A stretch of 64,000 bases of DNA from NCBI GenBank assembly GCA_033851955.1, contig JAWSVK010000006.1:62001-126000 (forward strand). Reading direction: 5' to 3'. This DNA is from Profundibacter sp033851955 (GTDB taxonomy: Bacteria > Pseudomonadota > Alphaproteobacteria > Rhodobacterales > Rhodobacteraceae). Of this stretch, positions 35,364-44,147 are shown in pieces. The notes under the pieces are model-generated. The model searched no databases and was not told where the DNA came from. It saw only the letters and a program-made list of their open reading frames with translations. The first letter of the stretch is position 1; every line of letters begins with the position of its first letter. The translations under genes were made by a program, and so were the position numbers.

Positions 35364-37292
35364 CTAGGCGCGTTTGCTTGATAGATCAGCGATCCCCAAC
35401 ACCTCAAGCACCTTGGTCTCGATGTCACTCGCATTCATGGCCGCGGCCGCATACATCGCTGATGGGCTGGCGTGATCAATAAAGGTGTCGGGAAACACCA
35501 TGCTGCGGAATTTCAGGCCTTTATCAAACACGGCTTCATCGCCCAAAAGCTGCGCAACGTGACTGCCGAACCCACCGACGGCGCCCTCCTCGATGGTAAT
35601 CAACGCCTCATGGTCAGCTGCCAACTGCAAAATCATATCGCGATCCAGCGGCTTGGCGAAACGGGCATCCGCAATGGTCGGTGTTATCCCCTTGGCGCTC
35701 AGCGCTTCGGCGGCCTTTTGAACCTCACCTAGCCGCGTGCCAAATGACAAAATAGCAATTTTTGCCCCCTCAGCAATGATCCGGCCTTTGCCAATTTCCA
35801 GCGGCACACCGCGTTCTGGCAACTCGACGCCCATACCTTCGCCGCGCGGAAATCGGAACGCGCTAGGACGGTCATTTATGGACACAGCAGTGGCCACCAT
35901 ATGCATCAGCTCGGCTTCATCAGCCGCCGCCATCACCACGAAATCCGGTAGGTTCGTCAAAAACGCTATGTCAAACGCCCCCGCATGCGTCGGCCCATCG
36001 GCCCCGACCAATCCGGCGCGATCAATCGCAAAACGAACGGGCAGGCGCTGCACGGCAACGTCATGAACAACCTGATCATAGCCGCGTTGCAAAAACGTTG
36101 AATACATCGTGCAAAACGGTTTCATCCCGCCCGCAGCCAAGGCCGCCGAAAACGTCACCCCGTGTTGCTCGGCAATGCCCACATCAAAACAACGGCTGGC
36201 GTATCGTTCGGCAAACAAGTTCAGCCCTGTGCCATCCGGCATCGCCGCCGTGACGGCACAAATTTTGTCATCCTCCGCTGCCTCTTGCAGCAACGCCTTG
36301 GCGAACACCGAAGTATAACTTGGCGCATTGCTAGGCGCTTTTTTCTGCTCGCCCGTAACCACATTGAATTGCGCGGTGGCGTGGCCCTTGTCGCGGGCCG
36401 TTTCGGCCGGGGCAAAGCCTTTACCTTTTTTGGTGATCACATGGATCAGCATCGGCCCTGTCGCACGCTCTTTTACAGTGCGCAAAACTGGCAGCAATTG
36501 TTCCAGATCGTGCCCATCAATCGGGCCAACATAAGAAAAGCCCAATTCTTCGAACAAAGTACCGCCCACGGTCATGGACTTGATCATTTCCTTGGCCCGC
36601 TTAGCGCCTTCTTGGAACGGTGGTGGCAACAGGCTCACCGCGCCCTTGGCAGCGGATTTCAACTCTTGAAACGGCTCGCCCGCGTAAAGACGTGACAGAT
36701 AGGAGGACATCGCCCCAACAGGCGGCGCGATCGACATTTCGTTGTCATTCAAAATGACGAACATACGTTTTTTCAAATGACCAGCATTGTTCATCGCCTC
36801 ATAGGCCATGCCTGCACTCAGTGCACCGTCACCAATCACAGCAATCCCGTCGCCAATTCCGTGGTCAGGCGCACCGCCCAAATCCCGTGCCACGGCAAAA
36901 CCCAGAGCGGCAGAAATTGACGTCGAGCTGTGCCCTGCGCCGAACGGATCATAGGCGCTTTCGGCGCGTTTGGTGAAGCCGCTTAACCCGTCTTCCATGC
37001 GCAGGGTGCGGATCCGATCGCGCCGCCCTGTCAGAACTTTATGCGGATAGCATTGGTGACCAACATCCCAGATCAGCCGATCCTTGGGCGCCTCAAAAAC
37101 CGCGTGGATGGCAACGGTCAACTCAACCACACCCAGCCCAGCACCCAGATGTCCGCCCGTTGTCGACACCGCCGAAATCACTTCAGCACGCAGCTCGTCC
37201 GACAATTGGCACAGCTCACGGTCTGTAAGCGTTTTCATATCGGCTGGAACCGTCACACGGTCAAGAATCGGGGTGTTGGGTCTATCACTCAT
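35364..37292 (-). CDS. dxs: 1-deoxy-D-xylulose-5-phosphate synthase
   Basis: This thiamine-diphosphate enzyme makes DXP from pyruvate and glyceraldehyde 3-phosphate, the entry to the MEP isoprenoid pathway. Its 642 residues are full length. The TPP-binding motif is GDGALSAGMAYEAMNNAG. The transketolase-like pyrimidine domain starts near YTSVFAKAL, and the conserved DRAGLVGADGPTHAG segment is intact. Its position behind ispA and xseB is the usual Rhodobacterales arrangement and links precursor supply to prenyl-chain synthesis. Confidence 0.98.
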   Translation of the reverse strand: MSDRPNTPILDRVTVPADMKTLTDRELCQLSDELRAEVISAVSTTGGHLGAGLGVVELTVAIHAVFEAPKDRLIWDVGHQCYPHKVLTGRRDRIRTLRMEDGLSGFTKRAESAYDPFGAGHSSTSISAALGFAVARDLGGAPDHGIGDGIAVIGDGALSAGMAYEAMNNAGHLKKRMFVILNDNEMSIAPPVGAMSSYLSRLYAGEPFQELKSAAKGAVSLLPPPFQEGAKRAKEMIKSMTVGGTLFEELGFSYVGPIDGHDLEQLLPVLRTVKERATGPMLIHVITKKGKGFAPAETARDKGHATAQFNVVTGEQKKAPSNAPSYTSVFAKALLQEAAEDDKICAVTAAMPDGTGLNLFAERYASRCFDVGIAEQHGVTFSAALAAGGMKPFCTMYSTFLQRGYDQVVHDVAVQRLPVRFAIDRAGLVGADGPTHAGAFDIAFLTNLPDFVVMAAADEAELMHMVATAVSINDRPSAFRFPRGEGMGVELPERGVPLEIGKGRIIAEGAKIAILSFGTRLGEVQKAAEALSAKGITPTIADARFAKPLDRDMILQLAADHEALITIEEGAVGGFGSHVAQLLGDEAVFDKGLKFRSMVFPDTFIDHASPSAMYAAAAMNASDIETKVLEVLGIADLSSKRA

Positions 37293-37304
37293 ATCAACAG
37301 TATC

Positions 37305-38174
37305 TCACATATTTCGTGTAATGACGAATTGCGCAGCTTGTCGCAGATTGTCCGCCGATTTTCCATAGGGGGCAAGGGCGGCTTCGGCCTCATCAACCAA
37401 TTGTGTCGCGCGGGCTTTGGCCCCATCCAATCCAAGCAGTGACACGAATGTAGCCTTGCCCGCATCGGCATCTTTACCCAGCCGCTTGCCCGCAAGTGCT
37501 GCATCGCCTTCGACATCCAGAACGTCGTCAGCAATCTGAAACGCAAGACCCATCGCGCGGGCATACTGGCGCAGCGGCGTTACATCCGCACCCGCCATCA
37601 CCGCGCCAGCTTCGGACGACCAGCAAATCAGCGCGCCGGTTTTGCCGTCTTGCAAATGGGTGATCTGCTCTAAGGTCAGCGGGGTATCTGCAGTTTCAGC
37701 AGCAATATCCAACGCCTGTCCCAGAACCATGCCCTGTGCGCCAGATGCTTTGGCCATCGACGCAACCAGCGCCAAACGCACGGCCGGATCATCCGACACA
37801 GCCTCGCTCGCCAGCACCTCAAACGCGAGGGTCTGCAAAGCATCGCCTGCCAAAACCGCGGTCGCCTCGTCCCATTTCACATGCACTGTGGGTTGGCCCC
37901 GCCGCAGATCATCATCGTCCATGCAGGGCAAATCATCATGCACCAAGGAATAAGCGTGCAGCGCCTCGACGGCCGCTGCCGCATAGACAGCGCGGGCCTG
38001 ATCAACACCGTGCAGTTTAGCTGACTCAAGCACCAAAAAGCCGCGCAACCGTTTGCCACCAGAACTGGCATAACGCATCGCCTGCGCAACGGGCAGATCG
38101 CCAAACGGTGTCAAAACCTCGGTCAGACACGCACCCACTTGGTGCGCCGCTGCATCCAGTGCGTGTTGGAACAT
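37305..38174 (-). CDS. ispA: Polyprenyl synthetase (farnesyl/geranylgeranyl diphosphate synthase type)
   Basis: The 289-residue helical enzyme condenses isopentenyl and allylic diphosphates. The first aspartate-rich motif lies in HDDLPCMDDDDLRRG (DDx4D form) and the second in FQIADDVLDVEGD. KTGALICWSSEAGA is also typical. The DDx4D spacing fits type II enzymes such as bacterial FPP synthase. GGPP product cannot be excluded from sequence alone. It is 12 bases upstream of dxs and 2 bases downstream of xseB. Confidence 0.94.
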   Translation of the reverse strand: MFQHALDAAAHQVGACLTEVLTPFGDLPVAQAMRYASSGGKRLRGFLVLESAKLHGVDQARAVYAAAAVEALHAYSLVHDDLPCMDDDDLRRGQPTVHVKWDEATAVLAGDALQTLAFEVLASEAVSDDPAVRLALVASMAKASGAQGMVLGQALDIAAETADTPLTLEQITHLQDGKTGALICWSSEAGAVMAGADVTPLRQYARAMGLAFQIADDVLDVEGDAALAGKRLGKDADAGKATFVSLLGLDGAKARATQLVDEAEAALAPYGKSADNLRQAAQFVITRNM

Positions 38175-38176
38175 TA

Positions 38177-38419
38177 TTACAGACCTTCGACAGGCTTCAA
38201 ACCGGTGGGCTCGCCGCCCTCGCCAAGGGTAATCGCAGCCACTTTTTCTTCGGCTTCTTTCAACTTGGCCTCGCAGCGCTTCTTCAGCTCAGCACCGCGT
38301 TCATATAAGGTGATTGATTGCTCCAGCGGCACGTCACCGCGCTCAAGCTGGCCAACAACTGCCTCAAGGGCTGCCATCGCTTCTTCAAAGCTCATTTCAC
38401 TTACAGGTGTGTCGCTCAT
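38177..38419 (-). CDS. xseB: Exodeoxyribonuclease VII small subunit
   Basis: This 80-residue helical protein is recognised by SFEEAMAALEAVVGQLERGDVPLEQSI (split here as one continuous helix-turn-helix) and LYERGAELKKRCEAKLKEAEEKV. Together with XseA it degrades single-stranded DNA. The large-subunit gene is not in the window. The ATG overlaps the stop of the upstream histone-deacetylase-like gene. Confidence 0.96.
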   Translation of the reverse strand: MSDTPVSEMSFEEAMAALEAVVGQLERGDVPLEQSITLYERGAELKKRCEAKLKEAEEKVAAITLGEGGEPTGLKPVEGL

Positions 38420-39351
38420 GCGCCGCGCTCCATCAATACTTCTATATGCGCCGCAACTGACGCCGCCAACGCGTCCAAATCATATCCGCCTTCCAGTGTC
38501 GAGACAATGCGACCATCACAAACTTTATCCGCAACGTCGCAAATCCGCATGGTCAGCCAACGGAAATCATCAACCTCCCACATCAGGTTGGCTAAAGGGT
38601 CGGCGCGATGCGCGTCAAACCCTGCCGAGATCAGAATCAAGTCAGGGTCAAACGCCTCAATGGCAGGCAGGATTTCGCCGTCGTAAGCCGCGCGCATGGT
38701 GTTGGTGCTACAACCCTCGGGCAAAGGGTGGTTCAACACATTACCATGGGCGCCAGTTTCTGTCGCTGCACCTGACCCGGGATAAAGCGGCATCTGATGG
38801 CTGGAACAAAACAATGTGCGCGGTTCATTCCACAGCAAATCCTGTGTGCCATTGCCATGATGAACATCAAAATCCACGATCGCCACGCGTTTTGCCCCAT
38901 GGTTTTCCAACGCATGTTTGGCGGCAATTGCGACATTGCCAAACAAGCAAAACCCCATTGGTTTTTCGCTCTCTGCATGGTGCCCCGGTGGGCGCGTTGC
39001 GCAAAATGCGTTTTGTACGTCGCCGTTCATCACCTGATCCACCGCTCGGATATTCGCCCCAACAGCCCGCAGCGCAGCGTTCATACTGCCCGCCGACATA
39101 TGCGTGTCTGCATCCAGTGAAATCGTACCTTGCTTTGGCGCGGCTTTTTGAACCCGCCGAAAATGAGAAGGGGGATGGGCCAGCAACACATGCGCGGCCT
39201 CGCCCATCGGGGCGTCTTGCCGTGTCAGGCCGTTGAACTGCGGCGCGCCCATTGCCGCAAGAACACGTTCCAACCGCGCCACCTGTTCGGGATGGCCCTC
39301 TGGGGTGACATGTTGCAAGCAATCAGCGTGGGATAAAAATAATGTGGTCAT
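38416..39351 (-). CDS. Histone deacetylase superfamily (acetylpolyamine/acetoin-type) hydrolase
   Basis: The zinc-dependent deacetylase fold is clear in 311 residues: RPPGHHAE (tandem His), VAIVDFDVHHGNGTQDLLW (Asp-His ligands) and LILISAGFDAHRADPL (second Asp). Bacterial members deacetylate acetylpolyamines or small acetylated compounds. The substrate here is unknown. I chose the ATG at 39351. A TTG two codons earlier is unlikely. It heads the operon with xseB, ispA and dxs, a conserved arrangement in this order. Confidence 0.92.
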   Translation of the reverse strand: MTTLFLSHADCLQHVTPEGHPEQVARLERVLAAMGAPQFNGLTRQDAPMGEAAHVLLAHPPSHFRRVQKAAPKQGTISLDADTHMSAGSMNAALRAVGANIRAVDQVMNGDVQNAFCATRPPGHHAESEKPMGFCLFGNVAIAAKHALENHGAKRVAIVDFDVHHGNGTQDLLWNEPRTLFCSSHQMPLYPGSGAATETGAHGNVLNHPLPEGCSTNTMRAAYDGEILPAIEAFDPDLILISAGFDAHRADPLANLMWEVDDFRWLTMRICDVADKVCDGRIVSTLEGGYDLDALAASVAAHIEVLMERGA

Positions 39352-39461
39352 TGGCAAACGCTAGGGCAATACCGCGCTCCAAACAAGTTCAGAACACAAA
39401 CCGAAGCTGTCAACCAGAGTATCTGACTACAAAACTCTGAGGAAAAGCTAAAACTCACCAC

Positions 39462-40169
39462 TCAATCCGGTGCGAGCATATAGCCTGCCCCACGCACCGT
39501 TTGCATGTAGCGCGGCTGTTTTGGGTCTTGTTCAATTTTGCGACGCAGTCGGGTGATCTGAACATCCACAGCCCGTTCTTGTGCTTGGCCAGTGTCGCGC
39601 CCCAGATCCTCGACCAGCTTGGCGCGGCTAACGGGCTCATTTACATGGCTCGAAAAAATCTTCATCAACGATGATTCCGTCGCCGTGAGCCGGACCAGCT
39701 CCTCACCGCGCCACATCTCGCCACGCTCGACATTATATCGAACAGGGCCAAGATGGAGAACTTTTGGGCCCTCGCTCACCACATCATTTGTCGGAACTCG
39801 ACGTAAAATAGCATTGATCCGCAACAGCAATTCTTTTGGCTCAAACGGTTTGGACAGATAATCGTCAGCACCCGCCTCTAGCCCAGCAATCCGGTCCTCG
39901 GTTTCACCCTTTGCGGTCAACAACAAGATTGGCGTGTCGACACCATTGCCGCGCAACCCCTGCGTCAGGCTAATCCCATCCTCGCCCGGCATCATCACAT
40001 CCATCACGATCAGATCAAACTCAAGACCTGACAAAATGCGCCGCGCATGTTCAGCGTCACGCGCGGCTGTCACCCAGAAACCGTGGCGGATCAGAAACTT
40101 CTGCAACAATCCGCGAATACGTTCGTCATCATCGACAATCAACAAATGAGCCTCGGGAAGGTCACTCAT
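39462..40169 (-). CDS. petR: OmpR-family response regulator, PetR type
   Basis: The protein has 235 residues. The receiver domain (about 8-120) has the acidic pair in LLIVDDDERIRG, the phosphorylation site in DLIVMDVMMPGEDG, and the Lys in DDYLSKPFEPKELL. The C-terminal winged helix ends QITRLRRKIEQDPKQPRYMQ. The gene overlaps an upstream MarR-family gene. This pairing is the petP-petR arrangement known from Rhodobacter capsulatus. No histidine kinase is adjacent, so the partner kinase is elsewhere or unknown. Confidence 0.9.
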   Translation of the reverse strand: MSDLPEAHLLIVDDDERIRGLLQKFLIRHGFWVTAARDAEHARRILSGLEFDLIVMDVMMPGEDGISLTQGLRGNGVDTPILLLTAKGETEDRIAGLEAGADDYLSKPFEPKELLLRINAILRRVPTNDVVSEGPKVLHLGPVRYNVERGEMWRGEELVRLTATESSLMKIFSSHVNEPVSRAKLVEDLGRDTGQAQERAVDVQITRLRRKIEQDPKQPRYMQTVRGAGYMLAPD

Positions 40170-40666
40170 AATTCTGCATCCTTCAAGGCTTTGAAATATC
40201 GGCGTAGCTCAGGCTCCATCATCGCTTCTAAAACTTTGCGAAATCCTGCTACGGCATCGGGCCCCACAGCACGGTAAGCATCGCGCATACGTTTGCGCTG
40301 GGCATCAGATAATTCGCGCTCAAGCGTCGCACCTTCTGTCGTCAGGAACAAATGCCGCTCCCGTTTGTCTTTGGTGCCGACACGGCTTTCTACCAGACCA
40401 TCCGAAATCAAAGTGCGCAGAACGCGGTTTAAAGATTGCTTGGTCACACCCAGAATGCCCAAAAGGTTATTCACCGTGGTGCCGGGGCTGCGATGGATAA
40501 AATGCACCGCGCGGTGGTGGGCCCGCCCATAGGCGTGATTGTTCAATATCCGGTCCGGATCAGCCGTAAAACCGCGATAGGCGAAAAACATTGCCTCGAT
40601 CCCTTTGCGCAATTGCTCATCCGTTAGGAACAGTAGCGCCTCGCCTCCTGATCTTGCGTCCTGCAC
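40166..40666 (-). CDS. petP: MarR-family transcriptional regulator, PetP type
   Basis: This 166-residue winged-helix regulator has a core TTVNNLLGILGVTKQSLNRVLRTLISDGLVESR, followed by the beta-wing KRERHLFLTTEG. The start is GTG with a G-rich ribosome site (GGGGGG) 6 bases upstream. The ATG nearby is out of frame. It overlaps petR by 4 bases. A 15-bp inverted repeat lies 23 bases upstream and may be its own operator. Confidence 0.88.
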   Translation of the reverse strand: MQDARSGGEALLFLTDEQLRKGIEAMFFAYRGFTADPDRILNNHAYGRAHHRAVHFIHRSPGTTVNNLLGILGVTKQSLNRVLRTLISDGLVESRVGTKDKRERHLFLTTEGATLERELSDAQRKRMRDAYRAVGPDAVAGFRKVLEAMMEPELRRYFKALKDAEL

Positions 40667-40688
40667 AACATACCCCCCTGTTCACTTT

Positions 40689-40703
40689 TTTGATCCGTTC
40701 AAA
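40689..40703. promoter_or_regulatory. Inverted repeat upstream of petP (candidate MarR operator)
   Basis: TTTGA-N5-TCAAA is a short symmetrical site 23 bases upstream of the petP start. MarR proteins commonly autoregulate through palindromes of about this size. It is not a good FNR box, since the spacing and the right arm do not fit. Confidence 0.3.
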
Positions 40704-40722
40704 TGATTTTACGTCAGTGTTG

Positions 40723-40751
40723 TTGACTTTCCAAGAATCAATTCGTAACAA
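40723..40751 (+). promoter_or_regulatory. Candidate sigma-70 promoter for ilvE
   Basis: TTGACT is followed 17 bases later by TAACAA, about 100 bases upstream of the ilvE start. The -35 element is a good match and the -10 element is moderate. Confidence 0.4.
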
Positions 40752-40852
40752 TCGATAGATTTTGCGTAATATTATGTCCTAATCGGGCCTATTTTGCGCA
40801 ACTTATGCAAATCAAGCCGCTACTTTAGCGAAGATTAGAAAAGGAAGATAAC

Positions 40853-41722
40853 ATGTCTGGTGCATATGATGACCGCGATGGAATGATCTGGATGAGCGGA
40901 ACGATGGTGCCTTGGCGCGATGCTAATGTCCACATCCTGACCCATGCGATGCATTATGCCTCCAGTGTGTTTGAGGGCGAGCGCGCCTACAACGGTAAGA
41001 TTTTCCGTAGCCGTGATCATTCCGTACGCCTGCGCAAATCCGCCGAATTTATTGACTTTGAAATCCCGTGGACCGTAGACGAAATTGAAGCGGCCAAACA
41101 GCAAGTTTTGCAAACCAGCAACCTGACAGATGCTTACGTTCGGGCCGTTGCATGGCGCGGTGCTGGCGAAGATATGGGCGTCGCATCGGCCCGCAACCCT
41201 GTCCATCTGGCAATCGCCGCATGGGAATGGGGTGCCTATTATGGTGACGCCAAAACCAAAGGTGCCAAACTGGACATCTCCAAATGGAAACGCCCATCAC
41301 CCGAAACCATCCCCTGCCACGCCAAGGCCGCAGGCCTTTACATGATCTGCACCATGTCCAAACACGCCGCCGAGGCCAAGGGTTGTTCGGACGCAATGAT
41401 GTTCGACTATCGTGGCTATGTCGCCGAAGCGACAGGGGCCAACATCTTTTTCGTAAAAAACGGAGAAGTACATACACCGACGCCAGATTGCTTTTTGAAC
41501 GGCCTAACCCGTCAAACGGTTATTGGCCGCCTAAAAGAGAAAGGCATCAAGGTCATTGAACGCCACATCATGCCCGACGAGTTGGAGGGTTTCGAACAAT
41601 GCTGGCTCACTGGCACCGCCGCCGAAGTAACGCCCGTTGGTCAGATCGGCGACTATAACTTTGAAGTTGGCGCCATGACTCGCGACATCGCGGCGGACTA
41701 TGAAAAACTGGTACGCGAATAA
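40853..41722 (+). CDS. ilvE: Branched-chain amino acid aminotransferase
   Basis: This class IV PLP aminotransferase transfers the amino group to or from leucine, isoleucine and valine. It has 289 residues. The N-terminal region reads HAMHYASSVFEGERAY. The PLP lysine is in IPCHAKAAGLYM, and the cofactor loop is DYRGYVAEATGANIFFV. TGTAAEVTPVG near the C-terminus is the family signature. The ribosome site AAGGAAG is good. It is divergent from petP. Confidence 0.96.
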   Translation: MSGAYDDRDGMIWMSGTMVPWRDANVHILTHAMHYASSVFEGERAYNGKIFRSRDHSVRLRKSAEFIDFEIPWTVDEIEAAKQQVLQTSNLTDAYVRAVAWRGAGEDMGVASARNPVHLAIAAWEWGAYYGDAKTKGAKLDISKWKRPSPETIPCHAKAAGLYMICTMSKHAAEAKGCSDAMMFDYRGYVAEATGANIFFVKNGEVHTPTPDCFLNGLTRQTVIGRLKEKGIKVIERHIMPDELEGFEQCWLTGTAAEVTPVGQIGDYNFEVGAMTRDIAADYEKLVRE

Positions 41723-41762
41723 AACAAAGTTATTCACAGGATTGGGCGTCAAACCCCTTTAA

Positions 41763-41777
41763 CAAACAATATGTTTG
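41763..41777. promoter_or_regulatory. Inverted repeat upstream of the wza-like gene
   Basis: CAAACA-ATA-TGTTTG has perfect 6-base arms and lies about 43 bases upstream of the TTG start. It could be an operator. No regulator is identified. Confidence 0.3.
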
Positions 41778-41820
41778 CGTATAGGTTGGCTCAAAGATTG
41801 CATTCTGTTGGGGGACGAAA

Positions 41821-42924
41821 TTGTTTCAAGCTTTAAAGCTCGCGCTGATGGCGCTGTGCGTTATGTCCCTGACAGCTTGCAGCCTGCCACGCGGAGCAGC
41901 ACTTTCTTCTGAGATCATCAAGGAGAAGGGCTCGGATGAGCCCACCTTTTCGGTGGTGAATGTATCCCGAAGCAATTCCGCACAACTCGCACAATGGCCC
42001 GTCACGGGTTGGGCTGGTCACTATCACTGGTTGAAAGCAGGGCGCGGGCCGAACAGCACAGTGATCCGCGCGGGCGACAGTCTGAATTTGGTCATTTGGG
42101 ACAGCCAGGAAAACTCACTGCTGGCGCCTGAAACCCAAAAGCTGGTGAATATGCCAAATCTGGTTGTCTCGTCTGCTGGCACTATTTTTATTCCTTACCT
42201 AAACATGGTCTCTGTGGTCGGCAAAACCCCATCCCAAGCCCGTAGCCTCATTCAGGATTCGATCGTCACCATCGCCGCGTCAGCTCAGGTTCAATTGTCA
42301 GTGACACCGGGCAAACAAAACTCTGTTGATCTGGTCACAGGTGTTGCCCAACCCGGAACCTATCCGCTACCTGACCGGAACTATTCGATCCTCAGCTTGG
42401 TGGCATTGGGTGGTGGCGTTGCACCAACACTGCGCAACCCGCTGGTGCGCCTAATTCGAGGTGGTAAAACCTACGAAACACCCGCCGTCGCCCTGTTTTC
42501 CGACGCATCCAAAAACATAATCCTGCGCGGTGGTGACAAAATCCTCATCCAAGAAGATGGCCGCTATTTTACGGCGCTTGGGGCCACAGGCACCGAAAGC
42601 CTTGTCTACTTCGACAAAGAGAACATCACAGCCATTGAGGCGCTTTCGATGATTGGCGGCCTGACAGACAACCGTGCTGATCCAAAGGGTGTGCTGGTTT
42701 TGCGTGACTACCCCGCGCGCGCCCTGCGCACCGACGGCAGCGGCCCCGAAATGCGGCAGGTGATCTTTGTGTTTGATCTGACCAGCGCCGATGGCCTATT
42801 TGCGTCACGCTCGTTCCAAATCAACCCGAATGACACTGTTCTGGCCACGGAATCGCCCGTGACAAAAGCCAGCACCATACTGGGCATCATCGGTTCTGCT
42901 TTGGGCATCGCAAACCGGATTTAG
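41821..42924 (+). CDS. Polysaccharide export lipoprotein (Wza/KpsD/OtnA family)
   Basis: This outer-membrane exporter has 367 residues with a lipoprotein signal (hydrophobic run, lipobox LTAC, Cys near residue 20). The Poly_export domain (VIRAGDSLNLVIWDSQ, ISSAGTIFIPYL-type strands) is followed by SLBB repeats (GVAQPGTYPLPDRNYSILSLVALGGG, then AIEALSMIGGLTDNRA). The start is TTG with GGGGGA upstream. The kpsM-kpsE-kpsT genes of the same export route lie about 30 kb away. It stands alone between ilvE and the formaldehyde-oxidation genes. Confidence 0.9.
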   Translation: MFQALKLALMALCVMSLTACSLPRGAALSSEIIKEKGSDEPTFSVVNVSRSNSAQLAQWPVTGWAGHYHWLKAGRGPNSTVIRAGDSLNLVIWDSQENSLLAPETQKLVNMPNLVVSSAGTIFIPYLNMVSVVGKTPSQARSLIQDSIVTIAASAQVQLSVTPGKQNSVDLVTGVAQPGTYPLPDRNYSILSLVALGGGVAPTLRNPLVRLIRGGKTYETPAVALFSDASKNIILRGGDKILIQEDGRYFTALGATGTESLVYFDKENITAIEALSMIGGLTDNRADPKGVLVLRDYPARALRTDGSGPEMRQVIFVFDLTSADGLFASRSFQINPNDTVLATESPVTKASTILGIIGSALGIANRI

Positions 42925-43034
42925 CACTAGGCCAACAGCGCCGTTTTGTGAATTGCAGAGTTCCTCATTCTTTTTGTTGCAACTTGCAAAGCAATCGCCC
43001 ATTTTGCGGACATAATTAACCGGAGCAATGAATT

Positions 43035-44147
43035 ATGCGTACACGTGCAGCAGTCGCGATGGAGGCGGGTAAACCGCTGGAAATCATGGAAGTGAACCTA
43101 GAAGGCCCAAAGGCAGGCGAGGTTTTGGTTGAAATCAAAGCAACGGGCCTGTGCCACACAGACGCGTTCACCCTATCCGGCGATGATCCCGAAGGCATGT
43201 TTCCAGCTATCCTAGGCCATGAAGGCGCAGGCGTTGTGGTTGAAGTTGGCCCTGGCGTCACCACGCTAGAAGTCGGCGATCACGTGATCCCACTTTATAC
43301 ACCGGAATGCCGGACCTGTGATTATTGCCTAAACCCTAAAACCAACCTGTGCCAATCCATCCGCACCACCCAAGGCGCTGGCGTTATGCCAGATGGCACC
43401 AGCCGGTTCTCTATGCTAGATGGCACACCGATCCTGCATTACATGGGCTGCTCAACATTCGCCAACCACTCGGTTGTGCCCGAAATCGCGCTTGCCAAAG
43501 TGCGCAAAGACGCCCCGTTTGAGAAAATCTGTTACATCGGTTGCGGCGTCACCACCGGTATTGGGGCTGTGATCAACACCGCCAAAGTTGAAATCGGCAG
43601 CACTGCGATTGTGTTCGGTCTGGGCGGTATTGGTCTGAATGTGGTTCAAGGGCTGCGCATGGCTGGGGCTGACCAAATCGTTGGCGTCGACCTGAATGAT
43701 GGTCGTATTCCGATGGCCACACAATTCGGCATGACCGACTTTGTGAACCCCACAAAAGTATCCGGCGATCTGGTAGCCCATCTGGTTGAACTGACAGGTG
43801 GCGGCGCTGACTACACGTTTGATGCCACTGGCAATGTCGGCGTGATGCGCACAGCGCTCGAAGCCGCCCACAAAGGTTGGGGCGAAAGCATCATCATTGG
43901 TGTGGCCCCAGCGGGTGCTGAAATTTCGACACGCCCATTCCAGCTGGTCACTGGCCGCTCATGGCGCGGCACCGCATTTGGTGGCGCGCGTGGCCGCACG
44001 GATGTTCCGAAAATCGTTGATTGGTACATGGAGGGCAAAATTGAAATTGATCCAATGATCACCCACACCATGCCATTGGAAGACATCAACAAAGGCTTTG
44101 ATCTGATGCACGAAGGCAAATCCATTCGTGGGGTTGTTGTTTACTAA
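43035..44147 (+). CDS. adhI: S-(hydroxymethyl)glutathione dehydrogenase (class III alcohol dehydrogenase)
   Basis: The enzyme oxidises S-hydroxymethylglutathione, formed from formaldehyde and glutathione, to S-formylglutathione with NAD. It has 370 residues. The catalytic zinc region is GLCHTDAFTLSG, followed by GHEGAG. The structural zinc loop is PECRTCDYCLNPKTNLC, and the Rossmann motif is VFGLGGIGLNVVQG. The gene overlaps the next start by one base (TAATG), and that gene encodes the next enzyme in the pathway. The symbol adhI follows Rhodobacter usage. Confidence 0.95.
   Translation: MRTRAAVAMEAGKPLEIMEVNLEGPKAGEVLVEIKATGLCHTDAFTLSGDDPEGMFPAILGHEGAGVVVEVGPGVTTLEVGDHVIPLYTPECRTCDYCLNPKTNLCQSIRTTQGAGVMPDGTSRFSMLDGTPILHYMGCSTFANHSVVPEIALAKVRKDAPFEKICYIGCGVTTGIGAVINTAKVEIGSTAIVFGLGGIGLNVVQGLRMAGADQIVGVDLNDGRIPMATQFGMTDFVNPTKVSGDLVAHLVELTGGGADYTFDATGNVGVMRTALEAAHKGWGESIIIGVAPAGAEISTRPFQLVTGRSWRGTAFGGARGRTDVPKIVDWYMEGKIEIDPMITHTMPLEDINKGFDLMHEGKSIRGVVVY

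Noticed and set aside
40689..40703. FNR/FnrL box upstream of petP
   Set aside because: TTTGA-N5-TCAAA does not fit TTGAT-N4-ATCAA in arm sequence or spacing.
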